A DNA stretch of 5,621 nucleotides from Nanobdellota archaeon (GTDB lineage: Archaea > Nanobdellota > Nanobdellia > Woesearchaeales > JAGLGH01). The stretch lies in NCBI GenBank assembly GCA_023144115.1, contig JAGLGH010000200.1:1-5621 (forward strand), read 5' to 3'. Numbering within the stretch: the first letter of the stretch is position 1; each line of letters starts with the position of its first letter. Position numbers and translations under genes: made by a program. The notes beneath the pieces are model-generated. The model saw only the letters and a program-made list of their open reading frames with translations. It had not been told where the DNA came from and did no database searches. Positions 1 through 4,585 of this stretch are shown piece by piece.

Positions 1-338
1 CCCTTGCCTTCGTATGTTTCAATCTTAAAAGACTGCGAGCTTTTATGCAATCCTTTTAACATTGGGAGTATAGATTCTATCTTGGCTTTTTTTGTATCCA
101 GTATCTCCAGCAATTTCTCAGGAGATGCTGCCTGATAGTATCGTCTTGAGTCTTTTATTACATAACTCACAAGACCTAATCTTAAGAGATTGTCTAATTC
201 AAGATAAGCTGTAGTCCTATTAAGATTAGTTAATTTTGCAAGCCTTGATGCATTGCATGATTTCTCCTTAAGCAATGTAACATATATCCTGGATTCTTTC
301 TCATTAAGCCCGAATTCTTCAAGTATCTCTAATTCCAT
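1..338 (-). CDS. TrmB-family transcriptional regulator, N-terminal part (gene runs off the left edge)
   Basis: A minus-strand frame starting at an ATG (336-338) stays open to the window edge, giving 112 complete codons. The protein begins MELEILEEFGLNEKESRIYV, the usual opening of archaeal TrmB-family regulators. A winged helix-turn-helix spans about residues 7-71, with a recognition helix near 41-52 (RTTAYLELDNLL) and a wing near 55-69 (GLVSYVIKDSRRYYQ). A helical linker (73-97) follows, then FKIETYEGKG, which matches the start of the effector domain in this family. Family members are DNA-binding regulators, often responding to sugars or other small molecules; the ligand-binding part lies outside the window, so no ligand can be named. 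The gene is divergent from the HotDog gene at 427 and has a TATA-like box 29.5 bases before its ATG, consistent with a leaderless or nearly leaderless mRNA. It may bind the palindrome at 371-393 and repress itself; that is inference. Confidence 0.88.
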   Translation of the reverse strand, partial: MELEILEEFGLNEKESRIYVTLLKEKSCNASRLAKLTNLNRTTAYLELDNLLRLGLVSYVIKDSRRYYQAASPEKLLEILDTKKAKIESILPMLKGLHKSSQSFKIETYEGK

Positions 339-363
339 ATTTGCACTAAAGAATGCTAATCAA

Positions 364-371
364 TATTTAAA
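364..371 (-). promoter_or_regulatory. TATA box of the TrmB-family gene
   Basis: On the minus strand this reads TTTAAATA, a near-ideal archaeal TATA box. Its centre is 29.5 bases before the ATG at 338, so transcription should start within a few bases of the start codon. No Shine-Dalgarno sequence is seen before that ATG. The box shares its last base with the palindrome beginning at 371. Confidence 0.6.
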
Positions 372-393
372 TGTTGTTATTTAATGACAACAT
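371..393. promoter_or_regulatory. 23-bp palindromic operator candidate in the divergent promoter
   Basis: The arms ATGTTGT and ACAACAT are perfectly complementary over 7 bp. The inner nine bases (TATTTAATG) are also palindromic apart from one mismatched pair and the centre base. The site lies exactly between the two divergent TATA boxes, touching the leftward one and covering the BRE (TFB contact) positions of the leftward promoter and part of those of the rightward one. Its position and symmetry suit a dimeric regulator. The adjacent TrmB-family protein is the obvious candidate, since regulators of this family commonly control their neighbours. The sequence is not the known Thermococcales TrmB/Tgr motif (TATCAC-N5-GTGATA), so ligand and specificity remain open. 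Confidence 0.55.
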
Positions 394-397
394 AGAA

Positions 398-405
398 TTA
401 AATAT
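398..405 (+). promoter_or_regulatory. TATA box of the HotDog gene
   Basis: The sequence TTAAATAT is centred 25.5 bases before the ATG at 427, so the expected transcription start is at or next to the start codon (leaderless). The bases just before the ATG (CTTAATTAAT) contain no Shine-Dalgarno sequence. The palindrome at 371-393 lies immediately upstream. Confidence 0.55.
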
Positions 406-426
406 TCTATCTCATTCTTAATTAAT

Positions 427-906
427 ATGGAGCAAAAACTTAGCGCAGATTATATAAAAACTATAATGGAACAGACTCCAAGACCACATTATTTATGTGG
501 ATCTGCAAAATATAGCGTAGAAGGCAACATATATAAGATTCTTACAAAAGCAAATTTCTCATCAGAAAAGAATCCATCAATAGCTGACAGAGTTACTATG
601 TACTTAGATTACCCTCATGTGAATGTTGGTCATTGCTTATTTGGATTATGGAATGCGGTGCATATAATTGCAAAAATAGAGGGATACAAAAAAAGGACAT
701 TAAAAAAGAAGAAGCCTATTACTATACAACCTATGGAAAGAGTAATCCCACCGGATACTGAATTAGAATTAGAAGCTGTAATAAGAAAGGAAGAGGAATT
801 TACACGCGAGGGGAAAATACATTCTTCTGGAACAATCTATGGATCATATTCTCTTGATGGAAAAGAATTGGTTAAGATTACTGCAACCTATTATGCAGAG
901 AAATGA
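427..906 (+). CDS. Probable HotDog-fold protein, FcoT-thioesterase-like
   Basis: A 159-aa soluble protein without signal peptide or membrane segment. Its layout suggests a single HotDog domain: an N-terminal helix (1-17), strands around 22-45 (CGSAKYSVEG, YKILTKANF), a motif with H64-x-N66 (YPHVNVGHC), the long central hydrophobic helix about 67-84 (GHCLFGLWNAVHIIAK), then a strand set with the typical VIPPDTELELEAVIRKEE and GTIYGSYSLDGKELVKITATYYA. From memory, the His-x-Asn followed by a Leu/Cys/Phe-rich helix resembles mycobacterial FcoT, a long-chain fatty acyl-CoA thioesterase; I could not align them. If correct, it would act on an acyl-thioester in the cytoplasm, but catalysis and substrate are not shown. 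Divergent transcription from a TrmB regulator with a shared palindrome suggests controlled expression. Its last 16 bases overlap the 3' end of the convergent HAD gene. Confidence 0.72.
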   Translation: MEQKLSADYIKTIMEQTPRPHYLCGSAKYSVEGNIYKILTKANFSSEKNPSIADRVTMYLDYPHVNVGHCLFGLWNAVHIIAKIEGYKKRTLKKKKPITIQPMERVIPPDTELELEAVIRKEEEFTREGKIHSSGTIYGSYSLDGKELVKITATYYAEK

Positions 907-1616
907 TTTCTCTTCTTCAACACATCAAGGGTTTCAGAGATATTCTTTATTACAGAGTCAGATTTTCTATAATCTTCTTTAAATCTTTTTGCAAGTTTTC
1001 CTTTAGCAAGAAGAACTGTATACAAACCGACAAAATTTGCTCCTTCAACATCTGCAATTGCATTGTCGCCTACCATAATTGCTTCATGGGGTGAAACATT
1101 TAATTTATTTAATGCTAATAGAAACATAATAGCATGTGGTTTTTCACTGCCAGCTTCTTCTGATGTGACCAGGATATCAACATATTTGCTAATCTTCAGT
1201 TGTTCTAATTTTCTTAATTGGATATGAGTTGTCAAGTCTGATACTATTGCAATCTTAATTCCCTTTTTCTTCAGTTGTTTTAAGACACCTAAGGCCCCTT
1301 TTCTTAAATTTATATTTTTCAGCAAAGTATCCCAATAAGTTTTATATAATTTTAAGATTAATGATGGTTCAACAGTATTATGAGTTTTCTCGATAAGCCT
1401 TTGAAAATACAAGACTCTATTATGTGAAGAAGCGCTGCCTGCAAGTTCCCTATGAATCTCACACTTAGCCAGATTAAATAATTTTATAAATCTGGAAAAA
1501 GAGATTGAGATATAGTTTGTCAGAATTTTATGAACTTCTTTCAAAGATTTCTTATGAGGTGTATCATAATCATATAATGTGTTATCCAAGTCAAAAAGCA
1601 CAGCTTTAGTTGCCAT
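891..1616 (-). CDS. HAD-superfamily phosphatase with helical C1 cap
   Basis: A 241-aa cytoplasmic hydrolase with all four HAD motifs. Motif I is FDLDNTLYD, with D9 the expected nucleophile and D11 the general acid. Motif II is S126 (AIVSD), motif III is K159 (SEKPH), and motif IV is GDNAIADVEGA with D184 and D189 for Mg2+. The helical stretch between about residues 20 and 104 is the C1 cap. The DNTLYDYD opening and overall size resemble the archaeal/bacterial subgroup annotated as HAD-like hydrolases (TIGR02253-like), to which a glyceraldehyde-3-phosphate phosphatase has been assigned in thermophilic archaea; substrate cannot be read from sequence. The ATG at 1614-1616 fits both the start of motif I and a TATA-like box 27.5 bases upstream. 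It is transcribed towards the HotDog gene and overlaps it by 16 bases at the 3' ends. Confidence 0.93.
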   Translation of the reverse strand: MATKAVLFDLDNTLYDYDTPHKKSLKEVHKILTNYISISFSRFIKLFNLAKCEIHRELAGSASSHNRVLYFQRLIEKTHNTVEPSLILKLYKTYWDTLLKNINLRKGALGVLKQLKKKGIKIAIVSDLTTHIQLRKLEQLKISKYVDILVTSEEAGSEKPHAIMFLLALNKLNVSPHEAIMVGDNAIADVEGANFVGLYTVLLAKGKLAKRFKEDYRKSDSVIKNISETLDVLKKRNHFSA

Positions 1617-1639
1617 AATCCACTAATCAGATATTCTTC

Positions 1640-1647
1640 TTAATAAA
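1640..1647 (-). promoter_or_regulatory. Likely TATA box of the HAD gene
   Basis: On the minus strand it reads TTTATTAA, centred 27.5 bases before the ATG at 1616, the same spacing as at the other leaderless starts here. A second AT-rich box (TTTTATAA, 1661-1668) would give a leader of about 20 bases, but no Shine-Dalgarno sequence is seen in it, so the nearer box is preferred. Confidence 0.4.
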
Positions 1648-1732
1648 CTTTTCTAATTCTTTATAAAATATGAAATACTTTCTAAACACCAGATTAATAA
1701 TCTATGAAATTTTCTAATCCCTCGTACAAACA

Positions 1733-1740
1733 TTTAAATA
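1733..1740 (+). promoter_or_regulatory. TATA box of the MFS transporter gene
   Basis: TTTAAATA is centred 26.5 bases before the ATG at 1763. This predicts a leaderless transcript; the bases before the ATG (TTTACAATATCACC) have no Shine-Dalgarno match. It shares the 146-bp intergenic region 1617-1762 with the divergent HAD promoter. I saw nothing else there. Confidence 0.6.
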
Positions 1741-1762
1741 ATCAATAATTTACAATATCACC

Positions 1763-2965
1763 ATGCTTAACATATTTCACAGGCACAGGAAACACATAAC
1801 TAAAATAGAAAACTTAGGTCTTGTAGGATTAGTTCTCACTATAGGAGTCGCTTCTATTGATTCAGTATGGGCAATTTACCTGTTCAGTTTCCTGAAGAGC
1901 GAGGCAAAGGTAGGTTTTATTGCAGGCATATTTACAGCAGTATCATTTTTCGCTTCCCTTGCGCTTGTGCCTTTTATTGAGCGCATGGATGAAAGCAGGA
2001 TGTACAAGTGGATTATCTTCATAAATGGAATGCTATATCTGGCATTTGCGATAAACCGCAGTTTTATCATTATGATAATCCTGGCAATAGCTAATGTCAT
2101 CATAGTTACTACAAGGGTTACAACTTTTGGCATAATAACAAGGAACGAATCCAAAATAAAGGATATAAGCAAGGACGAAGGCATGATATATACTCTCCTC
2201 AACATAGGCTGGCTTGTCGGACCGCTTATAGGAGGATTTGCAGCAGACAAGTTTTCTATCAATTTTGTATTCCTGCTTGCATTTATATTTGTGATGATGT
2301 CTTTTCTTATGAGCCTGCGCATCAGATTAAAAAGGTCAAGGATTGCAGAAAAGAACCATAAGCATCTGCTCAGGAATTTCATCCAATATTTTAAGAAATG
2401 GAATAGGATATCAGCCTATATTTTTGCATGCGGAGTAGCATTCTGGTGGGGATTTATCTTTATATTCATGCCGCTTGAGATTGTTAAAAGTGGACTAAGC
2501 TTGAGTTATGTGGGCATTTTCCTTTTTTTTATTACTTTTCCTGTCATATTTCTGGAATATCATGCTGGAAAAATTGCTGATAAGCAAGGCTGCAAGAAAT
2601 TTTTCGTAAGAGGATTTCTGCTGCTTTCATTGATATCAGGCTGCCTTTTCTTTGTAAATAATATTTTTATCATAGCTCTTATCCTTATCCTTGCAAGCTT
2701 TGTTCTTGCATATATAGAGCCGCTACAGGAATCATATTTCTTTAAATGCATAAAAAAGAAAGACGAAGAAAGATATTATCCTATATTTATCACAAATAAA
2801 GCAATAGCCCAGACAGTGAGCAGAATTCTGATCGCATCTATCCTGCTGGTATTCAGCTTCAATTACATATTCATCACAGTTTCTTTGGTCATGTTTGCAA
2901 TGTTTTTTGCAGCTCTTCATATTAAAGATCCTATTGCAAACCATACTGGAATGAAAGTTAAATAA
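1763..2965 (+). CDS. Major facilitator superfamily (MFS) transporter, 12 membrane helices
   Basis: A 400-aa integral membrane protein with two sets of six predicted helices, roughly at 18-42, 50-72, 83-98, 101-125, 142-162, 166-186, 217-240, 247-265, 281-298, 301-323, 343-366 and 368-386. The central cytoplasmic loop (187-216) is rich in Lys/Arg, as expected by the positive-inside rule. Signature loops are visible: a degenerate motif A after helix 2 (ERMDESRMYKW, 73-83), its repeat after helix 8 (GKIADKQGCKKFFVRG, 269-284) and a motif-C-like GWLVGPLIGG (149-158) in helix 5, which is typical of antiporters and drug-efflux members. A charged D33 lies in helix 1. The substrate is unknown; efflux of a small molecule is the best guess. 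The length is normal for the family. The gene is divergent from the HAD gene and converges with the 2971-3303 gene after 5 bases. It uses more C/G-ending codons (CTG, GGC, AGG) than the HAMP gene. Confidence 0.92.
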   Translation: MLNIFHRHRKHITKIENLGLVGLVLTIGVASIDSVWAIYLFSFLKSEAKVGFIAGIFTAVSFFASLALVPFIERMDESRMYKWIIFINGMLYLAFAINRSFIIMIILAIANVIIVTTRVTTFGIITRNESKIKDISKDEGMIYTLLNIGWLVGPLIGGFAADKFSINFVFLLAFIFVMMSFLMSLRIRLKRSRIAEKNHKHLLRNFIQYFKKWNRISAYIFACGVAFWWGFIFIFMPLEIVKSGLSLSYVGIFLFFITFPVIFLEYHAGKIADKQGCKKFFVRGFLLLSLISGCLFFVNNIFIIALILILASFVLAYIEPLQESYFFKCIKKKDEERYYPIFITNKAIAQTVSRILIASILLVFSFNYIFITVSLVMFAMFFAALHIKDPIANHTGMKVK

Positions 2966-2970
2966 TAAGT

Positions 2971-3303
2971 TTACATAAGATTCAAATACATTATATCCTT
3001 GGGTTGATATTGTTTACTAGGAAGTCCTGCTTCTTCTGCTACATATGCAGGTACGGCAATTCCAGAATTAAGTTGTGCATAATCACATAGATCTTTTCCA
3101 TTAATCATCGCACTAACTCCCCATCCTATGTCTAAAGGTACAACTGCTGATATGCCCTTATATCTATCTTTTAATTCTGATTGCCCAAAAGATTCAGCAA
3201 CTTTTCCAATATCAATCAAAATGTATCTCTCTGAATCAGGCAGGATTTCTCCTTCAAATTCTGCTGCAATTGAATTCAAAACATCAGCTAGCCCATTTGT
3301 CAT
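2971..3303 (-). CDS. Unrecognised 110-aa protein
   Basis: I do not recognise this protein. It is soluble, acidic at the N-terminal half, with no membrane segment or signal peptide. It appears to begin with an amphipathic helix (MTNGLADVLNSIAAEFEGEI), followed by a strand (YILIDIGKVAESF) and a middle part with SAVVPLDIGWGVSAMINGK (52-70). The C-terminal half has AQLNSGIAVPAYVAEEAGLPSK, then a hydrophobic end (IMYLNLM). Composition is balanced and protein-like, which favours it over the shorter opposite-strand frame. Initiation evidence is good but double: GGAGG lies 8 bases before the ATG (minus strand, 3312-3316), and a TATA-like TATAATAA (3327-3334) is centred 27.5 bases before the ATG. Both cannot operate on one transcript, since a start at the TATA-predicted position would exclude the GGAGG. 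It faces the double-hairpin region upstream and converges with the MFS gene. Confidence 0.68.
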   Translation of the reverse strand: MTNGLADVLNSIAAEFEGEILPDSERYILIDIGKVAESFGQSELKDRYKGISAVVPLDIGWGVSAMINGKDLCDYAQLNSGIAVPAYVAEEAGLPSKQYQPKDIMYLNLM

Positions 3304-3311
3304 TTTTTAAG

Positions 3312-3316
3312 CCTCC
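3312..3316 (-). promoter_or_regulatory. Strong Shine-Dalgarno candidate of the 110-aa gene
   Basis: On the minus strand this is GGAGG, with 8 bases (CTTAAAAA) to the ATG at 3303. It is the best-placed ribosome binding site in a window where most other starts look leaderless. If used, the mRNA must start further upstream, within or beyond the palindromic region at 3337-3435, and would then carry a structured 5' leader. Confidence 0.45.
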
Positions 3317-3326
3317 ATAGCTTTAT

Positions 3327-3334
3327 TTATTATA
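3327..3334 (-). promoter_or_regulatory. TATA-like box before the 110-aa gene
   Basis: The minus strand reads TATAATAA, centred 27.5 bases before the ATG at 3303, matching the leaderless spacing of neighbouring genes. It lies between the ATG and the left edge of the palindromic structure at 3337. It competes as an explanation with the GGAGG at 3312-3316. Confidence 0.35.
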
Positions 3335-3336
3335 CT

Positions 3337-3385
3337 CAGAAATGTTAATACTCCAACCTTAAGGTTGGAGATTTTGACATTTCTG
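3337..3385. repeat. Nested inverted repeat: perfect 20-bp palindrome inside a second 9-bp inverted repeat
   Basis: The core at 3351-3370 is a perfect 20-bp palindrome, with half-site CTCCAACCTT. It is flanked by CAGAAATGT (3337-3345) and its exact complement ACATTTCTG (3377-3385), with only 5 and 6 unpaired bases between outer and inner stems. The structure could form a long interrupted hairpin in single-stranded DNA or RNA, or a cruciform. Strong imperfect hairpins like this occur at ends of IS200/IS605-type elements and their non-autonomous relatives (PATE-type MITEs); alternatives are a structured RNA leader or a protein-binding site. No transposase or TnpB coding sequence lies nearby. The inverted repeats are certain; the function is not. 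Confidence 0.8.
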
Positions 3386-3388
3386 GTC

Positions 3389-3435
3389 GAACTCCTCCCA
3401 GAGGGATACCCAATATTTATGTTAGGGAGGAGTTC
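3389..3435. repeat. 11-bp perfect inverted repeat enclosing a small hairpin
   Basis: GAACTCCTCCC (3389-3399) pairs perfectly with GGGAGGAGTTC (3425-3435) across a 25-base loop. Within the loop GGGATACCC (3403-3411) can form its own 3-bp stem, and CCCAGAGGG (3397-3405) can form a competing one. It begins only three bases after the structure ending at 3385, so the two together make a roughly 100-base unit of two hairpins. This resembles a right-end hairpin of an IS200/IS605-type element or the 3' part of a TnpB guide-RNA scaffold, judged by general form only. A terminator between the divergent genes is less likely because archaeal termination relies mainly on T-runs. Confidence 0.78.
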
Positions 3436-3454
3436 ATTTTAAAAATAAGAGATG

Positions 3455-3462
3455 TTATATAA
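3455..3462 (+). promoter_or_regulatory. Spare TATA-like box in the intergenic region
   Basis: TTATATAA stands in otherwise non-coding DNA, 116-124 bases before the ATG of the HAMP gene. If used, transcription would start near 3485, giving either a leader of about 95 bases for the HAMP-agmatinase unit or a small RNA. Overlapping short palindromes (GAGAG-TAT-CTCTC at 3470-3482 and CTCTTTAAGAG at 3480-3490) sit right at the predicted start and could be an operator. The rest of 3491-3545 shows nothing recognisable. Confidence 0.3.
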
Positions 3463-3550
3463 ACCTATTGAGAGTATCTCTCTTTAAGAGTAGCAAATTA
3501 CCATTATTATCCTATCAATCTTGCCTGGAAAAATTGACTGTCGATTAAGA

Positions 3551-3562
3551 TAAATATATAAA
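3551..3562 (+). promoter_or_regulatory. TATA region of the HAMP-agmatinase unit
   Basis: TAAATATATAAA contains two registers of a TATA box. The left register (TAAATATA, 3551-3558) is centred 24.5 bases before the ATG at 3579 and allows a leaderless start there. The right register (TATATAAA) would place the mRNA start just after 3579, favouring the second in-frame ATG at 3609. AAGGAG (3561-3566) lies 12 bases before the ATG but overlaps the TATA box, so it could only act on a longer transcript. Confidence 0.5.
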
Positions 3563-3578
3563 GGAGTTCGATACAATC

Positions 3579-4583
3579 ATGAAATATGCCTGCATATTAG
3601 ATCAAAAAATGAAAATAAAAACTAAATTAATTGTTGGTTTTAGCATAATTACTTTACTTATTCTGGTTATTGCTCTGATTGCAATAAATTCATCTAAAAA
3701 AGTTCATGAAACTTTTCAGGAATTAGAAGAGGATATCATACCTGGTGCAATAGCAATGGGAGATATGGAAGGATATGTTCAGGAAATCAAAGCAATAACT
3801 TTTTCTTATATTATATCAAATAATAGATCAAATATAAACAATAGTTTAGGAATTAAAATTTCAGGGAAAGAGTGCTTATTAGAAGCTATTGAATCACTTG
3901 AGGTTGCTGTTGCAATGCATAAAGCGCATGAGATACACATTGGTATAGAAGAACAAAAATTAGCAGAAGAATTAGAATTAAACGCCCAAAAATTGAGTTC
4001 TGCAACTTTAAAAATAATTGAAGAAAAAGACAAAGGAACAGATACAGATATACTAATAAATAATTTATTTGAAAATTTTGGTCCGCATTTCAGACTGTTA
4101 ATCAACCAAATTAAAGAGCATAAAGCAGTTCACCTGGAAGAATTAGAAGAAGCAATGGGAATCGTTTCTCAAATAGAAAGACTTAGCTATAAAATTATTT
4201 TAATATCTTGCTTTATAATAATAATTTTAGCATTTATCACTAATCGTTGGGTCTCATTTTCAATCATCAAACCATTATCAAAATTAACAAAGGGTGTTGA
4301 AATGATTGGCAAAGGAGATATGAATCATAAGATTAAAGTTAAATCAAATGATGAGATTACTGAGTTAGCAACTGCATTCAATAAAATGACTAATGATTTA
4401 ACAAAATCAAAAAAAGACCTTCAAAAATACAACCAAAAACTGGAAAAAAGCGTTCAAGAAAGAACTAAAGAACTGCAATCAAAAATGAAAGAGCTTGAAA
4501 GATTCAATAGAATTATGGTTGATAGAGAAATTAAAATGATTGATCTTAAGAAAAAAATAAAAGAGTTAGAGGGTAATAAATAA
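3579..4583 (+). CDS. HAMP-domain membrane receptor without output domain
   Basis: A 334-aa two-pass membrane protein. TM1 is about 16-36, a helical extracytoplasmic sensor region about 37-203 (rich in Glu/Ala/Leu, four-helix-bundle-like), TM2 about 204-221. A classic HAMP domain covers 222-276 (SIIKPLSKLTKGVEMIGKGDM ends near 248; the second helix includes DEITELATAFNKMTNDL). A charged coiled coil fills 277-334, with LEKSVQERTKELQ and ELERFNRIMVDREIKMIDLKK. That last motif is the linker normally joining sensors to histidine kinases, yet the protein ends there; no H-box, ATPase, chemotaxis signalling or cyclase domain follows. The stop is clean and the next gene starts 2 bases later, so this looks natural, not frameshifted. 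It probably senses an external signal and passes it through its coiled coil to a partner. The ATG at 3609 (MKIKTKLIVGF) matches the usual family start and is a serious alternative. Very A/T-rich codon use. Confidence 0.85.
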   Translation: MKYACILDQKMKIKTKLIVGFSIITLLILVIALIAINSSKKVHETFQELEEDIIPGAIAMGDMEGYVQEIKAITFSYIISNNRSNINNSLGIKISGKECLLEAIESLEVAVAMHKAHEIHIGIEEQKLAEELELNAQKLSSATLKIIEEKDKGTDTDILINNLFENFGPHFRLLINQIKEHKAVHLEELEEAMGIVSQIERLSYKIILISCFIIIILAFITNRWVSFSIIKPLSKLTKGVEMIGKGDMNHKIKVKSNDEITELATAFNKMTNDLTKSKKDLQKYNQKLEKSVQERTKELQSKMKELERFNRIMVDREIKMIDLKKKIKELEGNK

Positions 4584-4585
4584 TT

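Noticed and set aside
903..1094. A 63-aa plus-strand frame after the HotDog gene
   Set aside because: It is antisense to the HAD gene including its motif IV region; composition (Phe/Cys/Ile-rich) is not protein-like.
1876..2382. A 168-aa minus-strand frame inside the MFS gene
   Set aside because: It is antisense to clear membrane helices and loops of the MFS transporter; its hydrophobic, Ile/Met-rich translation is what antisense of such codons gives.
3128..3310. A 60-aa open frame on the plus strand opposite the 110-aa gene
   Set aside because: It has no promoter or ribosome binding site of note, and the minus-strand frame is longer, more protein-like and has a well-placed GGAGG.
3351..3370. 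Intrinsic (hairpin plus T-run) terminator
   Set aside because: The palindrome is followed by only four T residues, it points away from no gene end (both flanking genes diverge from here), and archaeal termination does not rely on such hairpins.
3337..3435. CRISPR array or tRNA gene
   Set aside because: There are no regularly spaced direct repeats, and no cloverleaf, T-loop or anticodon-stem pattern can be drawn.
3337..3578. Remnant TnpB or transposase coding sequence
   Set aside because: No frame gives a recognisable fragment such as a zinc-ribbon or RuvC motif, so only the end-like hairpins suggest an insertion element.
3806..4105. A 99-aa minus-strand frame inside the HAMP gene
   Set aside because: It is Ser-rich, as expected of antisense to Glu/Leu/Ala codons, and has no start signals.
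4300..4583. Frameshifted or broken histidine kinase after the HAMP domain
   Set aside because: No H-box or ATPase motifs appear in any frame downstream; the agmatinase begins two bases after the stop.
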